A stretch of DNA of 64,000 nucleotides, taken from NCBI GenBank assembly GCA_046292465.1, contig JBKBRB010000004.1:1-64000 (forward strand). The letters are read 5' to 3'. Of the stretch, positions 8,874 through 17,856 are shown piece after piece. The notes under the pieces were generated by a model. That model saw only the letters and a list, made by a program, of their open reading frames with translations. It made no database searches and had not been told where the DNA came from. Position 1 is the stretch's first letter. The number at the start of each line of letters is the position of its first letter. The DNA is from JANWWM01 sp046292465. GTDB lineage: Bacteria; Bacteroidota; Chlorobiia; Chlorobiales; Thermochlorobacteraceae. Made by a program: the position numbers and the translations under genes.

Positions 8874-10040
8874 ATGATTGCGCCTGTTCAAGAGCCTATA
8901 TCGAGCGTTGAGTCTTCAAGCCTTGCGCCGCCGCTCTCCGAAGCGTTGATTTCGCTTAGCAATTTGCGCCACAATGTTCGCGAAGTGCAGAAACTTGTTG
9001 GAAAGTCGCGTCGCATCATGGCAATCGTGAAAGCCAATGCGTATTCTCACGGCATTGATTTAATTGCGCCTGCACTCGTCGAAGAAGGCATCAGCGATTT
9101 TGGTGTGGCAAATATCAACGAAGCCGTTCACCTTCGCGAACTCCTTGACGGATTTCCTGCACAGATTTTAGCCTTTGCCTCGCCACTTCTTTCGCAGATT
9201 GAACTTTACATCAAGCACGACATTGCGCTCTGCCTTGGCGACTTTGAAACCTTGCGCCTTGCTGAAGCCCTCGCCCAAAAATTCGGAAAGCCGATTGACG
9301 CGCATTTGAAAATTGATACGGGCATGGGACGCTTAGGCGTTCTTCCCAAAGAGGCACTCGCACTCGCGCAAGCCGTTGAACGCTCCGAACACTTGAACCT
9401 GAAAGCCGTCTTCACGCATTTTGCTTCAAGCGATTCCGATAAAGCCTTCACTCAAAAGCAACTTTCAACCTACACGGCATTGGTGAGCGAACTCGAGCAT
9501 AGCCTTGGGCGAAGCGTTTTGAAGCACACGGCAAATAGCGGTGCGGTTATCACAGAAAAAAACGCCTATTTCGATATGGTGCGTCCGGGCATTTTGCTTT
9601 ATGGCTACACGCCACGAACCGGCTTGAAGTCACCACTCTCGCTCAAACCTGTGATGCAGTTGCAAGCAAAGGTTGTTTTCATTAAAACGGTTGAGCGCGG
9701 CACAAGCATTAGTTACGGTCGCAAATGGACGGCACGCAAACGCTCGCGCATTGCCACGATTGCTATTGGCTATTACGACGGCTATCACCGCAACCTTTCC
9801 AACAAAGCCAAGGTGCTTATCAACGGCAAGTTTTTTGAGCAAGTTGGCGCAGTTACGATGGACGCGATTATGGTGAATTTGGGAAGCGATACGTCGGTTC
9901 AAGTTGGCGATGTGGCGGTGCTTTTTGGTTGGAATGAGGGCTGTGGCGCGAATGTTCTGACCGATAAAGAAGGCACAATCGTTTATGAACTGCTCTGCTC
10001 TGTTTCGCCGCGCGTGCGCCGGACTGCTGTTCAGCAGTAA
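8874..10040 (+). CDS. alr: Alanine racemase
   Basis: PLP enzyme that supplies D-alanine for peptidoglycan. The Schiff-base lysine is Lys53 in AIVKANAYSHG and the second catalytic base is Tyr281 in GTSISYGRKW. It has the (beta/alpha)8 barrel followed by the C-terminal beta domain (GAVTMDAIM, a conserved C-terminal contact). The length is 388 aa, including about 22 unmatched N-terminal residues. It is same-strand with apt-folD after a 26-nt gap and ends at a terminator-like hairpin. Confidence 0.95.
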   Translation: MIAPVQEPISSVESSSLAPPLSEALISLSNLRHNVREVQKLVGKSRRIMAIVKANAYSHGIDLIAPALVEEGISDFGVANINEAVHLRELLDGFPAQILAFASPLLSQIELYIKHDIALCLGDFETLRLAEALAQKFGKPIDAHLKIDTGMGRLGVLPKEALALAQAVERSEHLNLKAVFTHFASSDSDKAFTQKQLSTYTALVSELEHSLGRSVLKHTANSGAVITEKNAYFDMVRPGILLYGYTPRTGLKSPLSLKPVMQLQAKVVFIKTVERGTSISYGRKWTARKRSRIATIAIGYYDGYHRNLSNKAKVLINGKFFEQVGAVTMDAIMVNLGSDTSVQVGDVAVLFGWNEGCGANVLTDKEGTIVYELLCSVSPRVRRTAVQQ

Positions 10041-10061
10041 CTCACGACGCCCAAAACAAAA

Positions 10062-10085
10062 AGGGCGGATTGAAAAACCCGCCCT
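10062..10085. terminator. Hairpin terminator between convergent alr and the T9SS protein gene
   Basis: AGGGCGG pairs with CCGCCCT across a loop of about 10 nt. On the minus strand the stem is followed by a TTTTTGTTTT-like run, so it best serves the minus-strand gene. On the plus strand the tail (AATTT) is weaker. It is probably bidirectional. Confidence 0.75.
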
Positions 10086-10116
10086 AATTTCAACGCTCAA
10101 CTTTCTTCCACGCTAA

Positions 10117-12720
10117 TTACTTGACCAACATCATCTTCTTCGTTTCAACAAAGTTTGAGCCTGACGCTCCATTTATTGCGCTCGCTTGCAAGCGATAGAA
10201 ATACACACCGCTTGAAAGATTGCTCGCGTTCAGCGCGAAGTTGTAAATGCCTGCTTCTTGCCGTCCGTCAAAGAGCGTGGCGACTTTCTTTCCGAGCACA
10301 TCATAGACTTCCAACTTCACATTGCTCACAACAGGCAGTTGATAGCGAATTGTGGTCGTTGGGTTGAACGGATTCGGATAGTTTTGCTCGAGCGCAAATT
10401 CGGCAGGTGGCGCAACGCGCACTTCAACCACAGGCGAATAGGCAAACGCACCATCAAAATCGACTTGCTTCAAGCGATAGTAAAGTTTGCCCGAAACGGC
10501 TTCGTCGACGAAGCGATAGGTTTTGGCTTCGGTTGTGGTGCCGCTTCCGCGCACAAATCCAATTTTGGTGAAGTTGATGTTATCACGGCTTCGCTCAATT
10601 TCAAAGCGGTCGTTGTTCTGTTCCGACGCTGTTTTCCAAACCAGTTCAACGCTGTTGCCTTTTGCCGTTCCAACAAATGATGTGAGTTCAACGGGCAAAA
10701 CTTCGGTCGTTGAGCCAAAGGCAAGTTCGAGCGTGAAGTCGCTTTCAATCGTTGGTAAAGGAATAATGGCTGAAAGCGTATTGCCTGAAATCGTAGATGC
10801 CAACTGCGTGAATGTTCCTGAGCCAAGCGTCGAGCGCGTGTAAAGCACAACGCCTGCAGGATTGACAATGCCCGACACGGGAATTTGAGAAAGGTCAATC
10901 GACAAGCTAAGCGAGGTGAGTTGTCGATTTTCAATCTTCAAGAACCAACGATACTGCGAGACATTTCCAACAATGCCTGATGCGTTTTGCGGCGCATCGG
11001 TGTAGCGCGTTACGGTTGTTGGATTTGTGCCCGAAACGCCGCCTGCCGTTAGCGATATGGCGGTTTGCGGAAAGAGGTATGTTCCATTCGCGCTCATGTT
11101 GAGGCGTGCTGACGCGGCAAAGCCGTTGACTTCAAAAATGGTAACCGTGCCGCTCACTTCGTTGCCCGTAACCACCAACGCCTTGCCTATTGGGCTTTGC
11201 GAGGCAGGAATCCAAATAATGCCTTCCACGCCTGAATCGCCAATGAGATTGACATTTGCCGCGCTTGGCGTTACAGAAAAATTGCGATTGTTGACATAGT
11301 CGACGAAGTAAGGGGCGCTTGGGTTAGTGATGTTGTAGGTCATCACGCCGCCGATGCGCTCCAATCCGATGAAGGCATAAAGGCTATCGCCAATGCGACC
11401 CAACACGACGCCTTCGGGCTCGGGACCTTTGTCGTCGCTACGGTTTTTCTTGGTGTTGTTCGAGTTGCTCGCGTTGAAATTTTGCGGGAAGCGTTGTGCT
11501 GTGATTTGCTCGAATTGGTCGCCGCTATCCCAAACGAGTGTGCCGTTGTCGCTCCAAATTGAAAATGAGCGTGCGCCAATGGTGTAAATGGCAGTGCGCT
11601 CGCCTGTGGCGGTGGTGTCGCCAATTGCAGTGGTTACATTCAAGCGACCAAGATTGTCGTTGTTTTTGAGCGTCGTTGCATTCGGGAATGTGATTGTGTC
11701 GAGTCGGTAATTGGCGTTCCCCAATCGTATCATTTCGTTAAATCCTGAATACTCCCGCGCGTCGCCTTCGTTTGCCGTAACAATAAATTTTTGTCCGCCT
11801 TGCTCAAATGCGGCAATTCCGTCGGGTTGATACAAGCCGCGCACAGGCCAAGTGCGAATATCGATATTTCCGCCGTTTTGGTCGGAGGCGTCAATGCCGT
11901 TGCCTGCCACATTGAAATCTTTGAATCCTAAATCTTTGATTGCAATCACCGATGCCGTGCTAATGCGAATGAGCACAAGGGCGTTGTTTTCTTGACACGC
12001 AACGAAGGCGGTATCGCCAAGCACGCTGATGTATTCAGGCTCTAAATCTTGTGCAACTGTCGCACGCGGTCCGAAAATTCTTACGCCCGCAGGCAATTCG
12101 CTGTGGCGAGGACCGCTGACGTTGAAGTCTGAAAATCCGACAGTTTGAACCAGACTATTTGAAAAGTTCGAGGTGTTAATCGTGATAATGCTGACCGAGC
12201 CTTCGGGGTCTGTGCCGTTGGGCGTGCCTTGCGCATCGTTTCCGCCAACGAGATAGTTATTCGGCTCACCTTCATTAGCGACAAGCACTTTTGTGCCGTC
12301 GTTGTTAAAGGTAATCATATCGGGCAGTGCACCAACCGTTACGAAGCCTTGAACTTGACCGTTTGTGTTGAGAAAAAACGCTCGACCGTTGCGCGTCTTG
12401 ATGCTGTCTTCTGCGGCAACTGCTACGATTCCGCCGCGAACGGCAATGCTATTCGGCAGAAATCCATCGGGAAGTGTGATAGCAGGAATGGCTTCAACAG
12501 GGTTATACGGATTGCTAATGTCGAGCACCACGATTCGTCCTGTTGAGGCTTCAATAAAGTAGAGCCGTTGGGTTGCAGGGTCGTGAACGACGATTTCCGC
12601 GCCGCCCGCGTTATAGACGCCCGTTCGGAATGTGCCAATCGGCGACAAACGCAGTTGCGCCATTGCGCTACTTGAAAGCAAGAGCACGCAAACGCCCAGA
12701 ATGATGTTGCGAAGTTTCAT
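10117..12720 (-). CDS. Secreted choice-of-anchor I beta-propeller protein with T9SS sorting domain
   Basis: 867 aa from the ATG at 12720. An upstream ATG adds 15 residues but would break the signal-peptide pattern. The N-terminal signal peptide ends near SSSAMAQ. The body (about 25-530) has repeated propeller segments of the choice-of-anchor I type: LPDMITFNNDGTKVLVANEGEPN, DLEPEYISV, QPDGIAAFE, DKGPEPEGV. A beta-sandwich region follows, then a domain with ELVWKTASEQNN and RLKQVD, a pattern common before Por tails. The last ~85 residues are a type A T9SS sorting domain (QNYPNPFNPTTTIRY ... VYDVLGKKVA ... SSGVYFYRL). It is probably exported across the outer membrane and cell-surface bound. Some propellers of this type are phytase/phosphatase-like; activity here is unproven. 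Confidence 0.85.
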   Translation of the reverse strand: MKLRNIILGVCVLLLSSSAMAQLRLSPIGTFRTGVYNAGGAEIVVHDPATQRLYFIEASTGRIVVLDISNPYNPVEAIPAITLPDGFLPNSIAVRGGIVAVAAEDSIKTRNGRAFFLNTNGQVQGFVTVGALPDMITFNNDGTKVLVANEGEPNNYLVGGNDAQGTPNGTDPEGSVSIITINTSNFSNSLVQTVGFSDFNVSGPRHSELPAGVRIFGPRATVAQDLEPEYISVLGDTAFVACQENNALVLIRISTASVIAIKDLGFKDFNVAGNGIDASDQNGGNIDIRTWPVRGLYQPDGIAAFEQGGQKFIVTANEGDAREYSGFNEMIRLGNANYRLDTITFPNATTLKNNDNLGRLNVTTAIGDTTATGERTAIYTIGARSFSIWSDNGTLVWDSGDQFEQITAQRFPQNFNASNSNNTKKNRSDDKGPEPEGVVLGRIGDSLYAFIGLERIGGVMTYNITNPSAPYFVDYVNNRNFSVTPSAANVNLIGDSGVEGIIWIPASQSPIGKALVVTGNEVSGTVTIFEVNGFAASARLNMSANGTYLFPQTAISLTAGGVSGTNPTTVTRYTDAPQNASGIVGNVSQYRWFLKIENRQLTSLSLSIDLSQIPVSGIVNPAGVVLYTRSTLGSGTFTQLASTISGNTLSAIIPLPTIESDFTLELAFGSTTEVLPVELTSFVGTAKGNSVELVWKTASEQNNDRFEIERSRDNINFTKIGFVRGSGTTTEAKTYRFVDEAVSGKLYYRLKQVDFDGAFAYSPVVEVRVAPPAEFALEQNYPNPFNPTTTIRYQLPVVSNVKLEVYDVLGKKVATLFDGRQEAGIYNFALNASNLSSGVYFYRLQASAINGASGSNFVETKKMMLVK

Positions 12721-12855
12721 GTGAAGATGATTTTTGTGGTTATGCAAGTTTGATTGATACTGCATGCGAAATTAGGGGACTGCTATTACGCGAATGTTAA
12801 TGGGGCGTTAAGCAAAGATAAATTTGAAGCAAGTGAGCAAGATATGTGAAGGCTG

Positions 12856-12886
12856 AAATATGGATTCCTCGATTTGCTCGGAATGA
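12856..12886. repeat. Degenerate intergenic repeat (one arm)
   Basis: On the minus strand it reads GTCATTCCGAGC... ...GAGGAATCCATAT, the same consensus seen at 28735-28830, 31461-31532 and 52779-52803. It lies in the 200-nt gap between the T9SS protein gene and queC, where nothing else is recognisable. Confidence 0.6.
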
Positions 12887-12920
12887 CTCTGTGGGAACAT
12901 CACTCGTCAAGACTTTTCGT

Positions 12921-13601
12921 TTAGCGATACACGGGGCGCACGCGATACGGAATCGGGTCTTCGATGCCAACTTCCTGAAAGGCACGCAAGCGCAAGGCGC
13001 AACTATCGCACACGCCGCAGGCTTCATCGTTCTCTTGATAGCACGACCACGAAAGTTCAAACGGCACGTTCATTTCAAGACCGAGTTTGACAATCGTCGA
13101 TTTTTTCATGTCAATCACAGGCGTGATGATTTGAATATCGCTTGTCGGCTTTGTGCCAAGTTTTATCATTTGATTAAAGGCGGCGTAAAATTCTTTTCGG
13201 CAATCGGGATAGCCTGATGAATCTTCTTCTACGGCACCGATGAAAATGCGCTGTGCCCCAATCACTTCTGCCCAACTGACCGCAATCGCGAGAATGTTCG
13301 CATTTCTGAACGGCACATAACTCGTTGGAATTTCTTTGGAGTGAATATCGGCTTTGCTTACTTCAATCGTTTTGTCGGTTAGTGAAGAGCCACCAATGCG
13401 CGAAAGGTGTGTAACATCAACGACGAGTTTTTCTGTGATGCCGTAGTGTGCCGTAATGCGCTCGAAGCACTCCAATTCTTTGCGTTCGGTGCGCTGTCCG
13501 TAGTTGAGATGCAGTGCGGCAAGGCTGTAGCCGTCGCGCTTGGCAATCGCTGTTGAAACGAGGCTATCCATGCCGCCGCTAATCAGCGCAATCGCTTTCA
13601 T
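12921..13601 (-). CDS. queC: 7-cyano-7-deazaguanine synthase
   Basis: ATP-dependent conversion of 7-carboxy-7-deazaguanine to preQ0 on the queuosine route. The PP-loop SGGMDS is at 8-13 and the zinc-binding cysteines are Cys187, Cys195, Cys198 and Cys201 (the SCYQENDEACGVCDSC region). VPFRNANIL and the GYPDCR element are also typical. The length of 226 aa is normal. Its start overlaps the stop of the upstream Nudix gene by four bases. Confidence 0.96.
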   Translation of the reverse strand: MKAIALISGGMDSLVSTAIAKRDGYSLAALHLNYGQRTERKELECFERITAHYGITEKLVVDVTHLSRIGGSSLTDKTIEVSKADIHSKEIPTSYVPFRNANILAIAVSWAEVIGAQRIFIGAVEEDSSGYPDCRKEFYAAFNQMIKLGTKPTSDIQIITPVIDMKKSTIVKLGLEMNVPFELSWSCYQENDEACGVCDSCALRLRAFQEVGIEDPIPYRVRPVYR

Positions 13602-14113
13602 TGATGACTTTCGTAGAGTGAAACGGTTTTCGGAAATTCTTTTTCAAATCCTGTCTTCAAAAATTCTGAAAGAAATGGGGGATAGAGCACGTAATCGCTC
13701 AAACGCGCCAGCGGAATCCAGTTGCTTTCAACGATAAGTTGATGGTCGCCAAATTCAGGGTCGCGTCCAGTTTTCAACTTGCCACTGATGATGTCGCCAT
13801 AAAAGCAAATCGAGACCGAATGATGCTGTGCCTGTTCTTTTGGAGCTCCAAATGGAAAAATCAATTCTTTGATGAACGCCAATCGTCCGACTTGGCAAGT
13901 GTAGCCTGTTTCTTCCAACACTTCGCGTTCAAGGGCTTGTGTGAGCGATTCGCCATATTCCACACCGCCGCCGGGCAATACCCACGACTCTTCGGGAAAG
14001 TGCGTGCTCGTTGCAAATCGCCGATGTTTGACAAGCAACACCTGCTCATCTTGAATAAAAATTCCGCAGACACGCAAGCGCGGCAGTGTTGGCTTTGCAG
14101 TTGGGTTAGTCAT
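13598..14113 (-). CDS. Nudix hydrolase
   Basis: 171 aa from the ATG at 14113. The longer open frame above it merely overlaps the dehydrogenase gene. A complete Nudix box GX5EX7REVLEETGY lies at about 49-71, inside a fold that begins LRVCGIFIQDEQVLLVKHRR. The substrate cannot be told from sequence; it may be a nucleoside diphosphate derivative. It overlaps its upstream neighbour by 8 nt and queC by ATGA, so the three are probably one transcript. Confidence 0.88.
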   Translation of the reverse strand: MTNPTAKPTLPRLRVCGIFIQDEQVLLVKHRRFATSTHFPEESWVLPGGGVEYGESLTQALEREVLEETGYTCQVGRLAFIKELIFPFGAPKEQAQHHSVSICFYGDIISGKLKTGRDPEFGDHQLIVESNWIPLARLSDYVLYPPFLSEFLKTGFEKEFPKTVSLYESHQ

Positions 14114-14960
14114 ACTTGTAAAATCCGCGTCCTGACTTGCGTCCCAAATAGCCTGCTGCAACCATGTTTTTGAGCAAAGGCGACGGACGATACTTTGAAT
14201 CGTTGAAGCCTTCATAAAGCACTTCCATAATTGCCAAGCACACATCCAGTCCGATGAAATCTGCCAGCGTGAGCGGACCCATGGGGTGAGCCATGCCAAG
14301 TTTCATAATCTCGTCAATGGCTTCGGGCGTGGCGATGTTTTCATAAACGCATTGAATTGCTTCGTTAATCATCGGCATCAAGACGCGATTTGAGATAAAT
14401 CCGGGATAATCGTTGCAACTGACGGGCGTTTTGCCAATGGCTTTCGCTGTTGATTCAATCGCTTGAAAGGTTTCGTCTGATGTTTGCAACGCACGAATCA
14501 CTTCCACCAATTTCATCACAGGCACAGGGTTCATAAAATGCATGCCAATCACTTGTGCGGGACGCTTGGTTGCCGCCGCAAGTTTCGTGAGCGAAATTGA
14601 ACTTGTGTTCGACGCCAAAATCGCTGACGGTTTGCAGTGTTCATCAAGCGTTTTGAAGATAGATTGTTTCAGTTCAAAGTTTTCGTTGACGGCTTCAATG
14701 ACCAAATCCACATCTTTGACTGCGCTGCTTAAATCGGTTGTCGGTGTGATATTGTTCAGCGTTTCAGATTTCTGTGCTTCGGTCAAAACACCCTTTTTGA
14801 CTTGTCGGTCTAAATTCGTGCTGATAGTTTTCAGGGCTTTATCCAAGAACTCTTGTTTGATATCGACGAGCTTCACGGGAAAGTGATGTTGCGCAAAAAC
14901 ATGCGCAATGCCGTTGCCCATTGTTCCGCCGCCGATTACGGCAATGTGTTGAATTGTCAT
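14106..14960 (-). CDS. 3-hydroxybutyryl-CoA (3-hydroxyacyl-CoA) dehydrogenase
   Basis: NAD(P)-dependent oxidoreductase of short/medium 3-hydroxyacyl-CoAs. The Rossmann motif GGGTMG is at 10-15. The C-terminal 3HCDH half carries SNTSSISL, GMHFMNPVPVMKLVE (with the catalytic His), DYPGFISNR and the terminal GRKSGRGFYKYD. The 284-residue length matches Hbd/PaaH-type enzymes. The pathway is unclear since no other beta-oxidation gene is nearby. Its 3' end overlaps the Nudix gene. Confidence 0.92.
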   Translation of the reverse strand: MTIQHIAVIGGGTMGNGIAHVFAQHHFPVKLVDIKQEFLDKALKTISTNLDRQVKKGVLTEAQKSETLNNITPTTDLSSAVKDVDLVIEAVNENFELKQSIFKTLDEHCKPSAILASNTSSISLTKLAAATKRPAQVIGMHFMNPVPVMKLVEVIRALQTSDETFQAIESTAKAIGKTPVSCNDYPGFISNRVLMPMINEAIQCVYENIATPEAIDEIMKLGMAHPMGPLTLADFIGLDVCLAIMEVLYEGFNDSKYRPSPLLKNMVAAGYLGRKSGRGFYKYD

Positions 14961-15047
14961 GGCTTTGAATTGGAATATTGTTGTTAAAAACGATGCGTGA
15001 AAATAGCGAAGAACTTGCTTTCGCGCTTCGGTTTCGTATTTGAGCGT

Positions 15048-16763
15048 TTAGTATTCAACTAAAAAGCGCACCGTGAAAAAGTTTTGAGATTGAGAGCCGC
15101 CGCGCGTAACAAAGGTTTGCAGTTGATAGCCATAGCGCGCTTCGAAACTTAGGTTGCGCACAGGTTCAAGCCGAAGGTTAAGCGTTAGTTCATCAGTATC
15201 GACGCGCTCGCCGTCAAGAAACGGCGCAATCGGATTGACTTGAAAGGTCTCGTAAGGACGAAGCAAATCTCCGCCGACATTGCGAATCAAAATTCCATTT
15301 TCATCAACGATGTTGTTGCCTCTGCGACGCTTGCGAAACTCAATGCTCGGACGAATCCAATCCGTCGGATTATATGCTAATTTCAAATACACTTCATCAG
15401 CATTTGCGCCAATCGGATGTCCAAGCCCCATGCTCCACGCCGAATACGAATTGCGCTCGTCAAAATGTGTGTAAGTGTAAGGACGAACCCGCGTGTATTC
15501 CGCTATCAATGACAAATTTTTCAGCGTCAGAAATTCATACCAAAACATGCCGACTTGAAACGCATACTTGTTACGCTCCTTGTTCAAGTTCGAGAAGTCC
15601 AAATTTTCGTCGAGAAAAAACGAGGCTTGCAGTTCAATGTTTTTGAGAAAGTGCGTTTGAATATCGAAGAACATCGCCGCGTTGTCTCGGTCTTGAAGCG
15701 AATGTTCGGCGAACTTGTAGAACTGAAATGGATTAAGATAGGCAAGGTCGAAGCGTCCGTGATACACCACAACTGCACCAATGCCGACGGCAAACCAATC
15801 AGGAACGAGCAAGCGCAATCGCTGTGCAGAAAAATACTTCGTGTATCGCTCGCCGCGCGGAACAACTCGCCCAAGCGTGTCGAAGAAGTTTCCCGATGTT
15901 GAGGCGTGAATTGAGGTGAATGAAATCTGTTTGTAGTTGATGCCGAATCGAAGTGCGTCGAGGTTTTGATGGTTTCCTGAAAGTGTGAGGCTCGCACGAT
16001 AACCCAAGCCGTAGCGCAGTTTTTCGCGTCCGAGTTGTGCGTAAATCATCACGTCTTCTTTCGGTTCGTATTGATAGCGCAAATGTCCTTCGGTGAAGTC
16101 GATGCTTGGTGTGCCGTCAATGTTTTCAACGAATTTGAAGTTGTAGAGGAAGTCGGGGCGCGTGAGTTTCATGGTTTGACGGTTGCCAAGCGTTGCGCCT
16201 TTGACAAACGCAAGGCTGTAGCCAAAGTTTTCAAAGAGCGTTCCACGAAAACGAAATCCGCCTTGCGCGATGAAGGCATTGTTCCGAAAGCGGTCTTCGG
16301 TAAAATCTAATTCGCCAAACAATTCAACAAACAAGCGGTTTTCGCCGTCGCGTGCATAAAAGAGCATTTTTTCTTTATCGCCGAAGGCTTCACGAAAGTG
16401 ATTCGGGGAGGCGTCGACGGTTCCGAAAAAGTAAGTGTAATCGCTTGCGTGCTCTTCGGGGTTCTCGAAGGTGCGTTGAAAGCGTTTGGTCAATTTCTTT
16501 TCGGTTTCGGAAAGGTCGCTCCAACGCGATTCAATCGTTTTAAGGTGTTTGATGATTTCGGCGCGGGAGAGCGAAAGCACATCGTCGCGATAGTCGCGCA
16601 GAATTTTTTTGACGCGCATTTCTTTGAGAAACTCATAAATGTTTTGCGCATGAAAATTGGCGTCGAGCGGCACGGTCTCAACTTGCGCAAGCAGTGTGTT
16701 TGAAAAGAGCAAAACGAGGCTACCGAGCAATAGGCTCTTGCAGAAAAGCGCGATAGTGTTCAT
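15048..16763 (-). CDS. Wzi-like capsule/EPS-associated outer-membrane beta-barrel
   Basis: 571 aa from the ATG at 16763, which gives a good signal peptide (MNTIALF...SNTLLAQ). The frame is open further upstream inside the glycosyltransferase gene. After a helical N-terminal segment the rest is rich in alternating aromatic beta strands (RFRGTLFENFGYSLAF, LGREKLRYGLGYRASL, YLNPFQFYKF) and ends in a terminal aromatic (VRFLVEY). This fits the capsule-assembly Wzi family, and being last in an EPS gene cluster supports a role in surface-polysaccharide attachment. It overlaps the upstream GT4 gene by 44 nt. Confidence 0.7.
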   Translation of the reverse strand: MNTIALFCKSLLLGSLVLLFSNTLLAQVETVPLDANFHAQNIYEFLKEMRVKKILRDYRDDVLSLSRAEIIKHLKTIESRWSDLSETEKKLTKRFQRTFENPEEHASDYTYFFGTVDASPNHFREAFGDKEKMLFYARDGENRLFVELFGELDFTEDRFRNNAFIAQGGFRFRGTLFENFGYSLAFVKGATLGNRQTMKLTRPDFLYNFKFVENIDGTPSIDFTEGHLRYQYEPKEDVMIYAQLGREKLRYGLGYRASLTLSGNHQNLDALRFGINYKQISFTSIHASTSGNFFDTLGRVVPRGERYTKYFSAQRLRLLVPDWFAVGIGAVVVYHGRFDLAYLNPFQFYKFAEHSLQDRDNAAMFFDIQTHFLKNIELQASFFLDENLDFSNLNKERNKYAFQVGMFWYEFLTLKNLSLIAEYTRVRPYTYTHFDERNSYSAWSMGLGHPIGANADEVYLKLAYNPTDWIRPSIEFRKRRRGNNIVDENGILIRNVGGDLLRPYETFQVNPIAPFLDGERVDTDELTLNLRLEPVRNLSFEARYGYQLQTFVTRGGSQSQNFFTVRFLVEY

Positions 16764-17850
16764 CAATAAACATTTTGATTTTTTCGGCGAAGATGGCGCG
16801 GTCGAAGCGTTCTGCATGGTTGCGAATTGCGACGTGGTCAAAGTCGGTTTGCTCGAAGGTTTTAACGGCTTCAATCAAACTCTCGGCAGTTTGTTCAGGA
16901 AATAGCACGCCCGTTTTTCCGTTCAAGACGGTTTCGGTTGCGCCGCCTTTTCCAAACGCAATGACAGGCGTTCCAGAGGCTTGTGCTTCGACAATCGTAA
17001 TGCCGAAATCCTCTTCTGCCGCATAAACAAAGGCTTTGGCAGACGCTAAGTAAGTTTTGAGCGATTCAAACGGCTGGAATCCAATCACTTCAATGTTGCG
17101 CGTGGCGTGTTTCAGAACGGATTTATCGCCTTCGCCAATGAGCACGAGTTTTTTATCAGGCATGCGGGAAAAGGCTTCAACAATGACATCAACTTTTTTG
17201 TAAGGCACAAAGCGCGCGACGGCAAGGTAGTAGTTATCCTTATTCGGTTTGCAGTCGAAGTTTTCGACATCAACGGGCGGATAAATCACGGTTGCCTCGC
17301 GGTTATAGACGCGCTTGATGCGCCGCGCGATGTAGTGCGAATTTGCTACGAAGGCATCAACTCGATTGGCACTTGCCACGTCCCACATGCGCAAGTAGTG
17401 AAGCATCAGTTTTGCAATCGCGCCGCGCAATCCTTTATCTAACTTGGCTTCGCGCAGATACTCGTGATAAAAATCCCACGCATAGCGCATTGGCGAATGG
17501 CAGTAGCAAATGTGCAGTTGATTTTGGTGCGTGAGCACGCCTTTGGCGACCGCATGATGGCTTGAAATCACCACATCATAATTAGACACATCGAATTGCT
17601 CAATCGCAAGCGGCATGAGCGGCAGGTAACTACGAAACGAGGTTTTCGCAAAGGGCAGATTTTGGATAAAACTTGTTTGTGCGCGTTTGCCGTGAAGCAG
17701 TTTTCGCGCGTTGTCATCGAAGAAGTCCACAAGCGTGAAGAGGTCAGCGTTCGGATAGAGCGCGAGCAATTCGCCGACGACTTTTTCCGAGCCTGCAATG
17801 ATAGAAAGCCATTCGTGGACGAGGGCGAGTTTGTATGATTGGGCGTTCAC
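16720..17850 (-). CDS. Glycosyltransferase, GT4 family
   Basis: 376 aa, GT-B fold. The N-terminal half starts LALVHEWLSIIAGSEKV with CHSPMRYAWDFYHEY, as in mannosyltransferase-like GT4 enzymes of O-antigen clusters. The C-terminal half has LAVARFVPYKKVD, LIGEGD and the E-x7-E type donor-binding motif (EEDFGITIVEAQASGTPVIAFGKGG). It adds a sugar to the lipid-linked repeat unit at the cytoplasmic face. The sugar is unknown. Confidence 0.88.
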   Translation of the reverse strand: MNAQSYKLALVHEWLSIIAGSEKVVGELLALYPNADLFTLVDFFDDNARKLLHGKRAQTSFIQNLPFAKTSFRSYLPLMPLAIEQFDVSNYDVVISSHHAVAKGVLTHQNQLHICYCHSPMRYAWDFYHEYLREAKLDKGLRGAIAKLMLHYLRMWDVASANRVDAFVANSHYIARRIKRVYNREATVIYPPVDVENFDCKPNKDNYYLAVARFVPYKKVDVIVEAFSRMPDKKLVLIGEGDKSVLKHATRNIEVIGFQPFESLKTYLASAKAFVYAAEEDFGITIVEAQASGTPVIAFGKGGATETVLNGKTGVLFPEQTAESLIEAVKTFEQTDFDHVAIRNHAERFDRAIFAEKIKMFIDEHYRAFLQEPIAR

Positions 17851-17856
17851 AGCAGT

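Noticed and set aside
12856..12886. Possible CRISPR repeat
   Set aside because: The related copies are tens of kilobases apart, palindromic and degenerate, with no spacer array or cas gene.
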